DNA of 64,000 nt from Allobosea caraganae (GTDB taxonomy: Bacteria > Pseudomonadota > Alphaproteobacteria > Rhizobiales > Beijerinckiaceae), in contig NZ_QQTO01000033.1 in NCBI RefSeq assembly GCF_003351345.1, positions 310,001-374,000 on the forward strand. The letters are read 5' to 3'. Below the pieces are notes generated by a model, which made no database searches, was not told the DNA's origin, and saw only the letters and a program-made list of their open reading frames with translations. The position numbers and the translations under genes were made by a program. Below are positions 17,145-25,234 of the stretch, one piece after another (positions within the stretch are counted from its first letter, which is position 1; each line of letters begins with the position of its first letter).

Positions 17145-18185
17145 ATGCAGGGATATCAATGGCTTCGGGCCAGTGCCTTGGCCATGCTCGCAACTGGTGC
17201 CGCGTTCGTCGCGGCTCCGGCCCAGGCGCAGGGCTCGCTGGTGATGTATTGCGGCGTCCAGGAAGAATGGTGCCGCGCCATGAGCACCACCTTCGAGAAG
17301 GAGACCGGCATCAAGGTCGCGATGACCCGCAAGTCGGCCGGTGAGATCTATGCCCAGCTCAAGGCCGAATCGGCCAACCCGCGTGGCGACATCTGGTGGG
17401 GCGGCACAGGCGATCCCCATCTCCAGGCCGCTGAAGAGGGGCTCACCCAGGAATACGAGTCGGCTGCCAACAAGGACATGCAGGACTGGTCCCTGGCGCA
17501 GTGGCGGGCGGCTCAGAAGCGCACCATCGGCATCTATGCCGGCGCGCTCGGCTTCGGCTTCAACACGCAGCAGATCAAGCAGAAGGGCCTGGCCGAGCCG
17601 AAATGCTGGGCCGACCTGCTCGACGCCAAGCTGAAGGACGACGTCCAGGTCGCCGACCCGAACTCCTCGGGCACGGCCTATAACATGCTCGCGACCATCG
17701 TTCAGCTCATGGGCGAGGATAAGGGCTTCGACTATCTCAAGGCCCTGCACAAGAACATCAGCCAGTACACCAAGTCCGGCGCGGCCCCGGCCAAGGCCGC
17801 GAGCCTGGGCGAGACGGCCGTCGGCATCGTCTTCATCCATGACGCCGTCGTGTTCGCCGTCCAGGGCGACCCGATCAAGGCTGTCGCCCCCTGCGAGGGC
17901 ACGGGCTACGAGATCGGCTCGATGTCGATCATCAAGGGGGCGCGCAATCTCGACAACGCCAAGAAGTTCTACGACTGGGCGCTGACCCCCGCCGCCCAGG
18001 CGCTGGCCGCCCCGGCGAAGTCCTACCAGGTGCCGTCGAACAAGAACGCCGTGGTTCCCCCGCAGGCTCCGAAGATGTCGGAGATGAAGCTGATCAACTA
18101 CGACTTCGTCAAATACGGCTCCTCGGCCGAACGCACCCGGCTGCTCACGAAGTGGGACAAGGAGGTCAAGCCCCTGCCGAAGTGA
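17145..18185 (+). CDS. ABC transporter substrate-binding protein (AfuA-like)
   Basis: A 346-residue periplasmic receptor of the family often annotated as ferric-iron binding. It has a classical signal peptide ending near APAQAQGSL. The mature start LVMYCGVQEEWCRAMSTTF, GDIWWGGTGDPH and GGARN-type C-lobe sequence are typical. In Actinobacillus, AfuA binds sugar phosphates, not iron. The usual Tyr-Tyr iron ligands are not evident here. A GGAGG site precedes the start. Placement after inositol dehydrogenase and a phosphatase favours a phosphorylated polyol or sugar as ligand; phosphonates are another option for this subfamily. Confidence 0.85.
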   Translation: MQGYQWLRASALAMLATGAAFVAAPAQAQGSLVMYCGVQEEWCRAMSTTFEKETGIKVAMTRKSAGEIYAQLKAESANPRGDIWWGGTGDPHLQAAEEGLTQEYESAANKDMQDWSLAQWRAAQKRTIGIYAGALGFGFNTQQIKQKGLAEPKCWADLLDAKLKDDVQVADPNSSGTAYNMLATIVQLMGEDKGFDYLKALHKNISQYTKSGAAPAKAASLGETAVGIVFIHDAVVFAVQGDPIKAVAPCEGTGYEIGSMSIIKGARNLDNAKKFYDWALTPAAQALAAPAKSYQVPSNKNAVVPPQAPKMSEMKLINYDFVKYGSSAERTRLLTKWDKEVKPLPK

Positions 18186-18237
18186 TCGCTCCGGCACAAC
18201 AAGCGGCTGAACAATAAAATAATAAGAGGTCGGAAAG

Positions 18238-20451
18238 ATGCGCCCCGTGACACGGTTTGTGCTGCTGCTCGGCTGGCTCGGCTATGCCATCATCCCCTGG
18301 TACCTGCCCGATGGCATGAGCCTGACCGAGTTCGGCTGGCTTGCGGGCTATCCGTTCGGCAAGGCCGGCAGCGCGCTTGCGCTGGCCTTGTCGGGCACCG
18401 CGCCCTGGCTCTTGCCGATCGGCGCGCTGCTCGTGCTCGCGACGCTCCAGCTCGGCCGCAGCAACGCCGCCTCCGTCGGCCGGATTCTGATCGGCGCTGG
18501 ACTGGCGGGGCTCGCGCTGTTCTTCGCGCAGGGCTTCGCCATCACGCTGAAGGGGCAGGGCTTGCCGACGCTGGCCGCCCTGCTTGGTGGCGGCGGCGCG
18601 GATACGGCGCAGGGCGGCATGGGCTTCGGCGCCTTCCTGACCGTGCTCTCGCTGCTGCTGCTGCTCTGCCATGGGCTCGCCTATCGCGGCATCTGCCGCG
18701 GCGATATCTTCACCACCTCCTCGATCGGCATCATCGTGCTGCTGATCGGGCTCTTCATCTTCTATCCCGTCATCACGATCCTGCGCAGCGCGCTGGTCGA
18801 CCAGGCCGGCGCCTTCGCGCCGGCCGCCTTCTTCGAGCGCCTCTTCAGCGCGTCGATCTGGGGGCTCGGCTGCGTCACCGCGAACACCAATTGCGGCGTC
18901 GCCTGGAACACGCTGATCCTGGCCGTGCTGACCGGCGTCACCACCACGCTGCTCGGGCTCGCCTGCGCGCTGCTGATCCTGCGCACGGGCATGCCGGGCA
19001 AGCGCGTCATGCGCCTGTTGACGGTGCTGCCGATCATCACGCCGCCCTTCGTCATCGGCCTTGCGCTGATCCTGCTCTTCGGCCGCTCCGGCTTGTTCTC
19101 CAACCTGCTCTATGAGTGGTTCGCGATCCCGCGCTCGCGCTGGATCTACGGCTTGCCGGGCATTCTTCTGGCGCAGGTCCTGGCCTTCGCGCCGATCGCC
19201 TTCCTGGTCCTGATCGGCGTCGTCCAGGGCATCAGCCCGAGCCTGGAGGAGGCGTCGCAGACGCTCGGCGCCAAGCGCTGGGCGACGTTCAGCACCGTGA
19301 CCTGGCCCTTGCTCAAGCCCGGCATCGCCAACGCCTTCCTGCTCGGCTTCGTCGAGAGCATGGCGGATTTCGGCAACCCGCTGGTGCTCGGCGGCAATTT
19401 CGAGGTGCTCTCGACCAAGATCTTCTTCGCGGTCGTCGGAGCCGCCCATAACCAGGGCCAGGCCGCGGTACTGGCCTTCGTGCTGCTTGCCTTCACGCTC
19501 GGCGCCTTCTGGATCCAGCGGCGCTGGCTCGGCGGCAAGTCCTATACGACCGTGACCGGCAAGGGCGATTCCGGCCTGCCGACGCCGCTGCCGCGCCGCG
19601 TCACCTGGCTCGCCGGGCTGGTCATCGTGCCGTGGGTCTCGCTGACCGCGGTGATCTACCTGGTCATCCTGGTCGGCGGCTTCGTCAAGACGATGGGGCG
19701 CGACTACACGCCGACGCTGGAGCACTACAAGACCGGCTTCTCGATCGATTTCAGCCGCGGCCTCTATTTCGACGGCTCGGCCTGGAACTCGTTTTTCACG
19801 ACGATCAAGCTCGCCGCGATCTCGGCGCCGCTCACCGCGATCATCGGCCTGCTGACCGCCTATCTCCTGACGCGCCAGCGCTTCAGCGGCCGCCACCTGC
19901 TCGAATTCGCGACCATGCTGAGCTTCGCCATTCCCGGCACGGTGCTCGGCGTCTCCTATATCCTGGCCTTCAACGTGCCGCCGATCGAGATCACCGGCAC
20001 CGGCCTGATCCTCGTCATCACCTTCGTCTTCCGCAACATGCCGGTCGGCGTCCGCTCCGGCATCGCCGGGCTGTCGCAGATCGACAAGAGCCTGGACGAG
20101 GCCTCGACGACCCTGCGGGCGCGCAGCTTCACCACGCTCTGGCGCGTCGTGCTGCCGCTGCTGCGGCCGGCGCTCGTCGCGGCGCTGATCTACAGCTTCG
20201 TGCGCAGCATGACGGCGGTGAGCGCCGTGATCTTCCTGGTCTCGGCCGAGTACAACCTCTCGACCGCCTATATCGTCGGGCGCGTCGAGGCCGGCGAGTT
20301 CGGCCTCGCCATCGCCTATTCCTCGGTGCTCATCGTCTTCATGGCCGCCGGCATCGGCCTGATCCAGCTTGGCGTCGGCGAACGCAAGCTCGGCCGGCGC
20401 GTCGCCGCCCCCGTGGCGGCGACGCCGGCACCTGCTCCCGCGATCGGATAA
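18238..20451 (+). CDS. ABC transporter permease, double-length (AfuB/FbpB-like)
   Basis: A 737-residue inner-membrane permease containing two BinPDT1-type halves. An unusual hydrophobic N-terminal extension (about residues 1-180) precedes them. The first half carries SLEEASQTLGAKRWATF, the second SLDEASTTLRARSFTTLWR; these EAA loops contact the ATPase. The single gene replaces two permease subunits. It lies 52 bp after the receptor gene with a GGAAAG site and 14 bp before the ATPase gene. The long AfuB-like form supports membership of the sugar-phosphate-type branch. Confidence 0.88.
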   Translation: MRPVTRFVLLLGWLGYAIIPWYLPDGMSLTEFGWLAGYPFGKAGSALALALSGTAPWLLPIGALLVLATLQLGRSNAASVGRILIGAGLAGLALFFAQGFAITLKGQGLPTLAALLGGGGADTAQGGMGFGAFLTVLSLLLLLCHGLAYRGICRGDIFTTSSIGIIVLLIGLFIFYPVITILRSALVDQAGAFAPAAFFERLFSASIWGLGCVTANTNCGVAWNTLILAVLTGVTTTLLGLACALLILRTGMPGKRVMRLLTVLPIITPPFVIGLALILLFGRSGLFSNLLYEWFAIPRSRWIYGLPGILLAQVLAFAPIAFLVLIGVVQGISPSLEEASQTLGAKRWATFSTVTWPLLKPGIANAFLLGFVESMADFGNPLVLGGNFEVLSTKIFFAVVGAAHNQGQAAVLAFVLLAFTLGAFWIQRRWLGGKSYTTVTGKGDSGLPTPLPRRVTWLAGLVIVPWVSLTAVIYLVILVGGFVKTMGRDYTPTLEHYKTGFSIDFSRGLYFDGSAWNSFFTTIKLAAISAPLTAIIGLLTAYLLTRQRFSGRHLLEFATMLSFAIPGTVLGVSYILAFNVPPIEITGTGLILVITFVFRNMPVGVRSGIAGLSQIDKSLDEASTTLRARSFTTLWRVVLPLLRPALVAALIYSFVRSMTAVSAVIFLVSAEYNLSTAYIVGRVEAGEFGLAIAYSSVLIVFMAAGIGLIQLGVGERKLGRRVAAPVAATPAPAPAIG

Positions 20452-20465
20452 AGGACAGAAAAATC

Positions 20466-21533
20466 ATGGCAAAAGCCGGCCCCGCATCCGTCGAATTCCG
20501 CAATGTCAGCATGCGCTATGGCAGCGTCACCGCGGTCGACAACGTCAACTTCACCATCGAGGCCGGCAAGCTGGTCACGCTGCTCGGCCCCTCCGGCTGC
20601 GGCAAGACCACGACCCTGCGCATGATCGCCGGACTCGAGATCGCCAGCGAAGGCCAGATCCTGATCGGCGGCAAGGACGTCACCAAGCTCTCGGCCGCCG
20701 ACCGCGACGTCTCCATGGTCTTCCAGTCCTACGCGCTCTTCCCGCATATGAGCGTCCTCGAGAACGCCGCCTACGGCCCGACGGTGAAGGGCCTTGGCAA
20801 GGAGGTGGCGCGCGAGATGGCCATGGCCAAGCTCGCCCTCGTCGGCCTGAAGGGCTTCGAGAACCGCTACCCGTCCGAGCTCTCGGGCGGGCAGCAGCAG
20901 CGCGTCGCGGTGGCGCGGGCCCTGGTCCTGGAGCCGCAGGTCCTGCTTTTCGACGAGCCGCTCTCCAACCTCGACGCCAAGCTGCGCCGGCGCGTCCGCG
21001 AGGAGATCCGCGAGCTGCAGCAGAACCTCAACCTCACCGTCGCCTATGTCACCCATGATCAGGAGGAGGCGCTGGCCGTCTCCGACCGCATCATCGTGAT
21101 GTCGAATTCCCGCATCGCGCAGGAGGGCTCGCCGCGCGATCTCTACGAGCGCCCGGCCAACGCCTTCGTCGCCGACTTCATCGGCGACGCCAATCTGATC
21201 GATGTCACGATCAAGTCCGTCGCGGACGGGCAGGCCAGCGTCGCGATCGGTCCCGCGACCGTGCCATTGCCTTCGCGCGAGCTTCAGCCCGGGCCGGCGA
21301 AGGTGGCGATCCGCCCGGAAAGCCTGCTCCTGTCCAAGGTTCAGGATGCTTCGGTCCTGCCCGGCACGATCCGCAAATGCGCCTATCTCGGCAACCATCT
21401 CGACATCGTCGTCGACACGCCGGTCGGCGACCTCTTCGTCATCCAGCACGGCCATCCCGAGATGCTGGAGCAGGGCGCCCCGGTCTGGCTCTCCTTCGCC
21501 AAGTCGGGCGTGACGCTGATCCCGCCAGCCTGA
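20466..21533 (+). CDS. ABC transporter ATPase (AfuC/FbpC-like)
   Basis: A 355-residue cytoplasmic ATPase. It has Walker A GPSGCGKTT, the Q-loop segment VFQSYALFPHMSV, signature LSGGQQQRVA, Walker B LLFDEPLSNLDAKLR, the His-switch VTHDQEEA, and a C-terminal TOBE-like domain from about residue 240. It completes the receptor-permease-ATPase operon and ends 4 bp from the convergent Nudix gene. It powers import through the fused permease. Confidence 0.92.
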   Translation: MAKAGPASVEFRNVSMRYGSVTAVDNVNFTIEAGKLVTLLGPSGCGKTTTLRMIAGLEIASEGQILIGGKDVTKLSAADRDVSMVFQSYALFPHMSVLENAAYGPTVKGLGKEVAREMAMAKLALVGLKGFENRYPSELSGGQQQRVAVARALVLEPQVLLFDEPLSNLDAKLRRRVREEIRELQQNLNLTVAYVTHDQEEALAVSDRIIVMSNSRIAQEGSPRDLYERPANAFVADFIGDANLIDVTIKSVADGQASVAIGPATVPLPSRELQPGPAKVAIRPESLLLSKVQDASVLPGTIRKCAYLGNHLDIVVDTPVGDLFVIQHGHPEMLEQGAPVWLSFAKSGVTLIPPA

Positions 21534-21537
21534 CGCC

Positions 21538-21978
21538 TCAGCCGGCCCCGGTCGCCAGCGCCCTGATCGCTACCCGCAACTCCGCCTCGTCGACGAGGTC
21601 GGCGGCGTCGTTCGGCTTGAACCATTGGCTGCGCCGCTGGCCCTGCTCGGGCCAGGCGACGAGCTGGCGCTCCACCTCCAGCCGGTAGAGCTTCACCTCG
21701 CAAAGCACGACGCTGTCGGGCAGGCGCTTCCAATAGGAAAAGCTGCCGCTCGACCTCTTCTCAATCTTGCCGACGACGCCGGCCTCCTCATAGGCCTCGC
21801 GCGCCGCGGCGTCGTGGTCCTTCATCCCCTTCACCGGCCAGCCCTTGGGCACGACCCAGCGCTGCGTCGTGCGCGAGGTCACGAGCAGGATTTCGACCGA
21901 GCCATCTGCCGCTCGGCGGATCGGCAGCGCGCCGACCTGAACGCGGGGCGCGCCGGACGGGCGCTTCGCCTTCTTCAT
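21538..21978 (-). CDS. Nudix hydrolase (diphosphoinositol-polyphosphate type)
   Basis: A Nudix pyrophosphohydrolase of about 146 residues. The core GWPVKGM...REAYEEAGV corresponds to the Nudix box, but the first conserved Glu is Met. The preceding VVPKGWP and following RSSGSFSYWKR resemble the DIPP/MTH1-like small hydrolases that cleave nucleoside or inositol pyrophosphates. The start is unclear. An in-frame ATG at 22056 or 22104 would add up to 42 poorly conserved residues, and no candidate has a good ribosome binding site. It converges on the AfuC-like gene. Confidence 0.8.
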   Translation of the reverse strand: MKKAKRPSGAPRVQVGALPIRRAADGSVEILLVTSRTTQRWVVPKGWPVKGMKDHDAAAREAYEEAGVVGKIEKRSSGSFSYWKRLPDSVVLCEVKLYRLEVERQLVAWPEQGQRRSQWFKPNDAADLVDEAELRVAIRALATGAG

Positions 21979-22197
21979 CGATTGGAGGCATTTCGTCGCT
22001 GGGGAAATCGAGGTGTCGCGAGACTTAATGTCTAGACTTCGCGGTTGAAAGCCCATGATGACAGCTTTGGCCGCGTCCACGCAAAATAATCGACAAAACA
22101 CCATAATTTCCCACAGGCGCGCTGGCGCCCAGCCGGCTTTGCCGGGCGTTTCGCTGCAATGGCCTCGTCCCGCTGGATATGCGGAGCGCGCGCGGGG

Positions 22198-22881
22198 TTA
22201 TTTCACCTGGCGCAGCAGCGCCAGCCGCACGGCAGCCGGGATCGGCGCGACGACGGGGACGCCGAAGCGCCCGGAAAGGGCCTTCGCGGCCTGTGCCAGC
22301 GGGCCGCCGCCGATGACGAGCGCCTGCGCCTGCCACCTGTCGATGGCCTCGCCGCAAGCCTCCGCGAGCGCATCGACGAGCCGCTGCGGGTCGCTCATCA
22401 CGGCATGGACGTCGCCTTTGGTCAGCGCGACGCCGCGAAAGCGCGGGCCATGGCCATAGGCGATCGCCATCGCCTCGATCGAGGCGACGAGATCGGGCGT
22501 CGTCGTCACCACGGCGAAGCTGCGCCCTCCGGCCGCAGCCTCCAGCATCGCGGCCTCGGCGATGCCGGTGACGGGGCAGGGCAGGCGCCGGCGCAGCGCC
22601 TCCAGCCCCGGGTCGCCGAAGGCCGAGACGATGACGCCAGCCGGCGGCGCGGCGGCGATCCCCTCAGCCAGGGCGAGCACCGCCTCGCCGGCAACGGCGA
22701 GCGCCTGCGCATGGGTGATCAGCGGCGCGCCATGCGGCGCCGTCAGCCCCTCGACCACGACCCCGTCGGGCGCCGCCTCCTGCGCGATGGCGCGCATCGC
22801 CTCGGTCGTGGCCGCATTCGTGTTGGGGTTGATCAGGACCAGCCGGGAGGCGGCTTGGCTTCGAAGGTCGCGCTCGGTCAT
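22198..22881 (-). CDS. Asp/Glu/hydantoin racemase family protein
   Basis: A 227-residue protein with the tandem Cys/Asp pocket fold of the aspartate/glutamate/hydantoin racemase superfamily. It has the opening VLINPNTNAATTEAM, VIVSAFGDPGLEALR in the first half, and ALVIGGGPLAQAAKAL in the second. The usual first catalytic Cys position reads as Ser-Ala-Phe (SAFGDPG), and no clear second Cys is visible. Racemase activity is therefore doubtful; a decarboxylase or isomerase related to maleate isomerase is possible. A dispersed repeat lies immediately upstream. Confidence 0.75.
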   Translation of the reverse strand: MTERDLRSQAASRLVLINPNTNAATTEAMRAIAQEAAPDGVVVEGLTAPHGAPLITHAQALAVAGEAVLALAEGIAAAPPAGVIVSAFGDPGLEALRRRLPCPVTGIAEAAMLEAAAGGRSFAVVTTTPDLVASIEAMAIAYGHGPRFRGVALTKGDVHAVMSDPQRLVDALAEACGEAIDRWQAQALVIGGGPLAQAAKALSGRFGVPVVAPIPAAVRLALLRQVK

Positions 22882-22891
22882 GATCCGAACT

Positions 22892-22997
22892 CTAAAGCAT
22901 GATGCCGAAAAGTGGGCACCGGTTTTCGGAAAGATCCGATGCAATAACAAAAGGCTAGATCGCCACTTTGCGTCCGGTAGGACGCACGACGATCTAG
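22892..22997. repeat. Dispersed intergenic repeat, full-length copy
   Basis: About 106 bp, related along its length to the tandem units at 23396-23599. It shares the CCGAAAAGTGG...CCGGTTTTCGG hairpin, the CGATGCAATAACAAAA linker and the AGATCGCC...GCGTCC...GGACGCACG second hairpin. Its left end matches the copy at 1366. It separates the racemase-family gene from the small gene at 23051. Confidence 0.8.
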
Positions 22998-23050
22998 CGG
23001 GGCAGCGGCGCAGCGCAATCGGTTGAAGATTGTCGGCGCGCGCCGCCTGC

Positions 23051-23281
23051 TCAATCCAGCACGAAGGTCGGCGGCTTCGGCAGGATCGGCCGCCAATGCG
23101 TGGGCTGCCAGTCGAGCGGCCGGCCGTCTTCGCAGAGCCAGCCCACGTTCCGCAATTCGGCTCCCTCGCTGGCGGGGCGCCGGAAGCGGGCCCGCTCGAC
23201 GCGGTCGCCATCGGTCACCTCGACGGTCTCGCTCATTGCCTTGCGCACCGGCGGCGTTCCGAGTGTCCAACGTGCTGCCAT
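23051..23281 (-). CDS. Small hypothetical protein
   Basis: A possible 76-residue protein with no recognised domain, rich in Arg, Trp and Pro. The C-terminus has GWLCEDGRPLDWQPTHWRPI. The ATG at 23281 is preferred to one 12 bp upstream because AGGG precedes it at 6 nt. It is flanked on both sides by copies of the same intergenic repeat family. Coding status rests on codon pattern and the plausible start only. Confidence 0.45.
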   Translation of the reverse strand: MAARWTLGTPPVRKAMSETVEVTDGDRVERARFRRPASEGAELRNVGWLCEDGRPLDWQPTHWRPILPKPPTFVLD

Positions 23282-23395
23282 GGCGGCCCTCATCGAATGC
23301 GCGGATCCGATAGGCCAGCTCCATGAATGTGTGATGGCTGGAATTTGCGATGGCCGACGCCCCGACTTGCGGCGGCGCCTTGAGCTTTGGAACTA

Positions 23396-23599
23396 GAGCA
23401 TCGGACCGAAAAGTGGAATCCGGTTTTCGGAAAAATCCGATGCAATAACAAAAGCCTAGATCGCCACTTTGCGTCCGAAAGGACGCACGGCGATCTAGAG
23501 CATCGGACCGAAAAGTGGAATCCGGTTTTCGGAAGAATCCGATGCAATAACAAAAGCCTAGATCGCCACTTTGCGTCCGATAGGACGCACGGCGATCTA
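23396..23599. repeat. Two tandem 102-bp repeat units
   Basis: Two adjacent copies, 23396-23497 and 23498-23599, differ at only two positions (A/G in the GGAA-AATCC segment, A/T in GTCCG-AAGGACG). Each unit holds two hairpins: CCGAAAA/TTTTCGG and CGTCC/GGACG. The same element is present once at 22892 and in shortened form at 1366. Near-identity implies a recent duplication. It overlaps the stop codon of the gene ending at 23597. Confidence 0.9.
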
Positions 23600-23917
23600 G
23601 AGAAGCGGCCGCGGCAAGGGCGTGGGGCGCGACGGCTTCGACTGCCCGACCTGGCAGGCCAGTTCGGAGAAGGCGAGCGGTGCGCCGCCTTTCGCCCGCA
23701 GGGCCGCGCTGAGGAAGCGGATCGGGAAGCAGACGGCCTCCACATTGCTACCGCTGAGCTGCCCCATCCGCGGCAGGTCGGCGCGCAGGCTCGCCTCGGC
23801 GGTGGCGAGCGCCTGCTCGACCTCGGACGCCTCGACGAGACCTTTGCGGACCAGCAGGCGGCTCAGTTCGGCGACGGCGATCAGCAGGCCTTCGAGCTGG
23901 AGATTGGCTGTGTTCAC
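23597..23917 (-). CDS. Small hypothetical protein
   Basis: A 106-residue protein with no domain that I recognise. The N-terminal half is a likely amphipathic helix bundle (LEGLLIAVAELSRLLVRKGL, then SEVEQALATAEASL). The C-terminal tail is Pro/Arg rich. Its TAG stop lies inside the tandem repeat, so the last residues may be recent. It stands alone, with 124 bp to the next small gene. Confidence 0.6.
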   Translation of the reverse strand: MNTANLQLEGLLIAVAELSRLLVRKGLVEASEVEQALATAEASLRADLPRMGQLSGSNVEAVCFPIRFLSAALRAKGGAPLAFSELACQVGQSKPSRPTPLPRPLL

Positions 23918-24041
23918 GACGAGCCTCCCACGCTGGTGAAGCCCCTAAACAGCACGGAAGCTCGGCTTGATTGAGGCCGCCGGCAAAACCCTCCGGAACG
24001 GCAGTTGCCGCGGAGTGCTCGGACGGGCTCTTGGGGAGAAA

Positions 24042-24203
24042 CTAGCTGGAGGCTTCGATGCCGGCGACGGTGATGATCCCGGCCAGCGCCAGCGTCGCCC
24101 AGACGAGTTCGGCGAACAGGCCGTGGGCGGGAATGCCGCCCAAGATGACGGTGGACATGCCGCCCACCAGTACCAACGCGGAACTCAACACCACCCCGTT
24201 CAT
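24042..24203 (-). CDS. Small two-helix membrane protein
   Basis: A 53-residue hydrophobic protein with two predicted membrane helices (SSALVLVGGMSTVILGG and LVWATLALAGIITVAG). A GGGAGGAG ribosome binding site shortly before the ATG at 24203 supports it. Function unknown. It lies among other small genes and a stress-type flavin-binding protein. Confidence 0.55.
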   Translation of the reverse strand: MNGVVLSSALVLVGGMSTVILGGIPAHGLFAELVWATLALAGIITVAGIEASS

Positions 24204-24352
24204 GACCCGCTCCTCCCCACGTTTTGGCCGCAAACGCCGCTACGCAAGAATGGTTCCATCTTTCCATCGGATTTTTATGACAATTCGCGACATTGGCAAC
24301 TGCCTTTAGGAAAGATGTCGCCGAGAATCCGCCCGGACGTGCCGCTCGGGAC

Positions 24353-24595
24353 CTAAGCGCTGCGCCGGGCGGCGGCTGCGCGGCGCCGAGGGGCGGCCCG
24401 TGGCGCGAGCACGCCGTCGAAAGCGCCACCGTCGCGCAGGCTCTTGAAGGCGAGTGTCGCGAGGGTGGCCGCGATGGTCGGCGGCCCCAGGCGGGAGACC
24501 AGCATCGCAAGGCCGATCGCGACCGGGCGCGGATAGCGGCCGGCGGCGGCCTCGCTCGCGATCCAGGCGCCGACCAGGTGAACCAGCAATCTCAT
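24353..24595 (-). CDS. Small hypothetical protein
   Basis: An 80-residue protein, hydrophobic in its first two thirds (LLVHLVGAWIASEAAAG, then IGLAMLVSRLGPPTIAATL) with an Arg/Ala-rich basic tail. An AGGAGA site stands 8 nt before the ATG. It follows the pyridoxamine-oxidase-like gene by 28 bp on the same strand and is probably cotranscribed. No family recognised. Confidence 0.5.
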   Translation of the reverse strand: MRLLVHLVGAWIASEAAAGRYPRPVAIGLAMLVSRLGPPTIAATLATLAFKSLRDGGAFDGVLAPRAAPRRRAAAARRSA

Positions 24596-24623
24596 ATCCG
24601 TCTCTCCTGCGTGCCGGGGACCA

Positions 24624-25109
24624 TCAGAGCGCGACCTTGCGGTTCTCGCCGAGCCTCGGCCGGTGGCCGGTCAGGGCGGCCGCGGCCATCTTCACCGTCG
24701 TCACCAGCTTGCCCGGGCTGTCCCAGAACTCGGCCATCGAGGGCATGACGCGCAGGACGCGGATGTTCGGGTCGTCCTTGCTCTTCCACCAGGCCTTGGC
24801 TGCGGTCGACCAGAGCTCGCCGATCTTGGCGCGGTCGTCGAGCACGTTCGCGGTTCCGGTCACCGAGACATAGGCCTGCCCGTCCGTATCGGCGAAGGCG
24901 AGGCAGACATTCTGGTTGATCTCGATCTCGTCGTCCTTGTGATGGCGCGCATCGCTCAGGAAGAAGACGGCCTCCTCGTCGCGCACAACATGGGCGCTCA
25001 TCGGCCGTGCCCGCAATGCGTCGCCTGTGCCGTCATGCGTCACCAGCATGCACAGCCCGATCTTCTCCATGAGGTCCCAGGCGTGGTCCTGGTCGGAATG
25101 ATGGCTCAT
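24624..25109 (-). CDS. Pyridoxamine 5'-phosphate oxidase-like general stress protein
   Basis: A 161-residue split-barrel flavin-binding protein of the general-stress-protein 26 type. Typical segments are DLMEKIGLCMLVTHDG, LRARPMSAHV, AVFFLSDARHHKDDEI, NVCLAFADTDGQAYVSVTG and AKAWWKSKDDPNIRVLRV. Such proteins bind FMN, FAD or F420, and the true reaction is mostly unknown. The start at MSHHSDQDH is supported by a GGAGGA site. Confidence 0.85.
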   Translation of the reverse strand: MSHHSDQDHAWDLMEKIGLCMLVTHDGTGDALRARPMSAHVVRDEEAVFFLSDARHHKDDEIEINQNVCLAFADTDGQAYVSVTGTANVLDDRAKIGELWSTAAKAWWKSKDDPNIRVLRVMPSMAEFWDSPGKLVTTVKMAAAALTGHRPRLGENRKVAL

Positions 25110-25234
25110 GCGATGTCCTCCGTGATTGCCAGGGAGAACCGTCGAACCGGACAACAGTTCCGACCAAATCTGCGGCGAGGCCGGACGGCGAGCGCCGGCG
25201 GCAGCCTGGCACGGTCGGCGTCATCCGAAGCGGC

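Noticed and set aside
18166..19896. Minus-strand open frame of 576 codons opposite the double-length permease
   Set aside because: Same low-complexity, highly charged composition without domain similarity. The permease frame has clear helices and EAA loops.
17145..21533. Ferric iron ABC transporter
   Set aside because: Superficial family annotation would say iron, but the long AfuB-like permease, missing obvious Tyr-Tyr ligand motif and the inositol/phosphatase neighbours favour a phosphorylated or organic ligand. Iron is not excluded.
22878..23324. 148-codon minus-strand frame running through the repeat at 22892
   Set aside because: Its C-terminal part is a translation of the dispersed repeat; the shorter overlapping frame at 23051-23281 has a better start and composition.
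23396..23599. CRISPR array
   Set aside because: Only two 102-bp direct units with no spacers between them, and internal hairpins; no cas genes are present.
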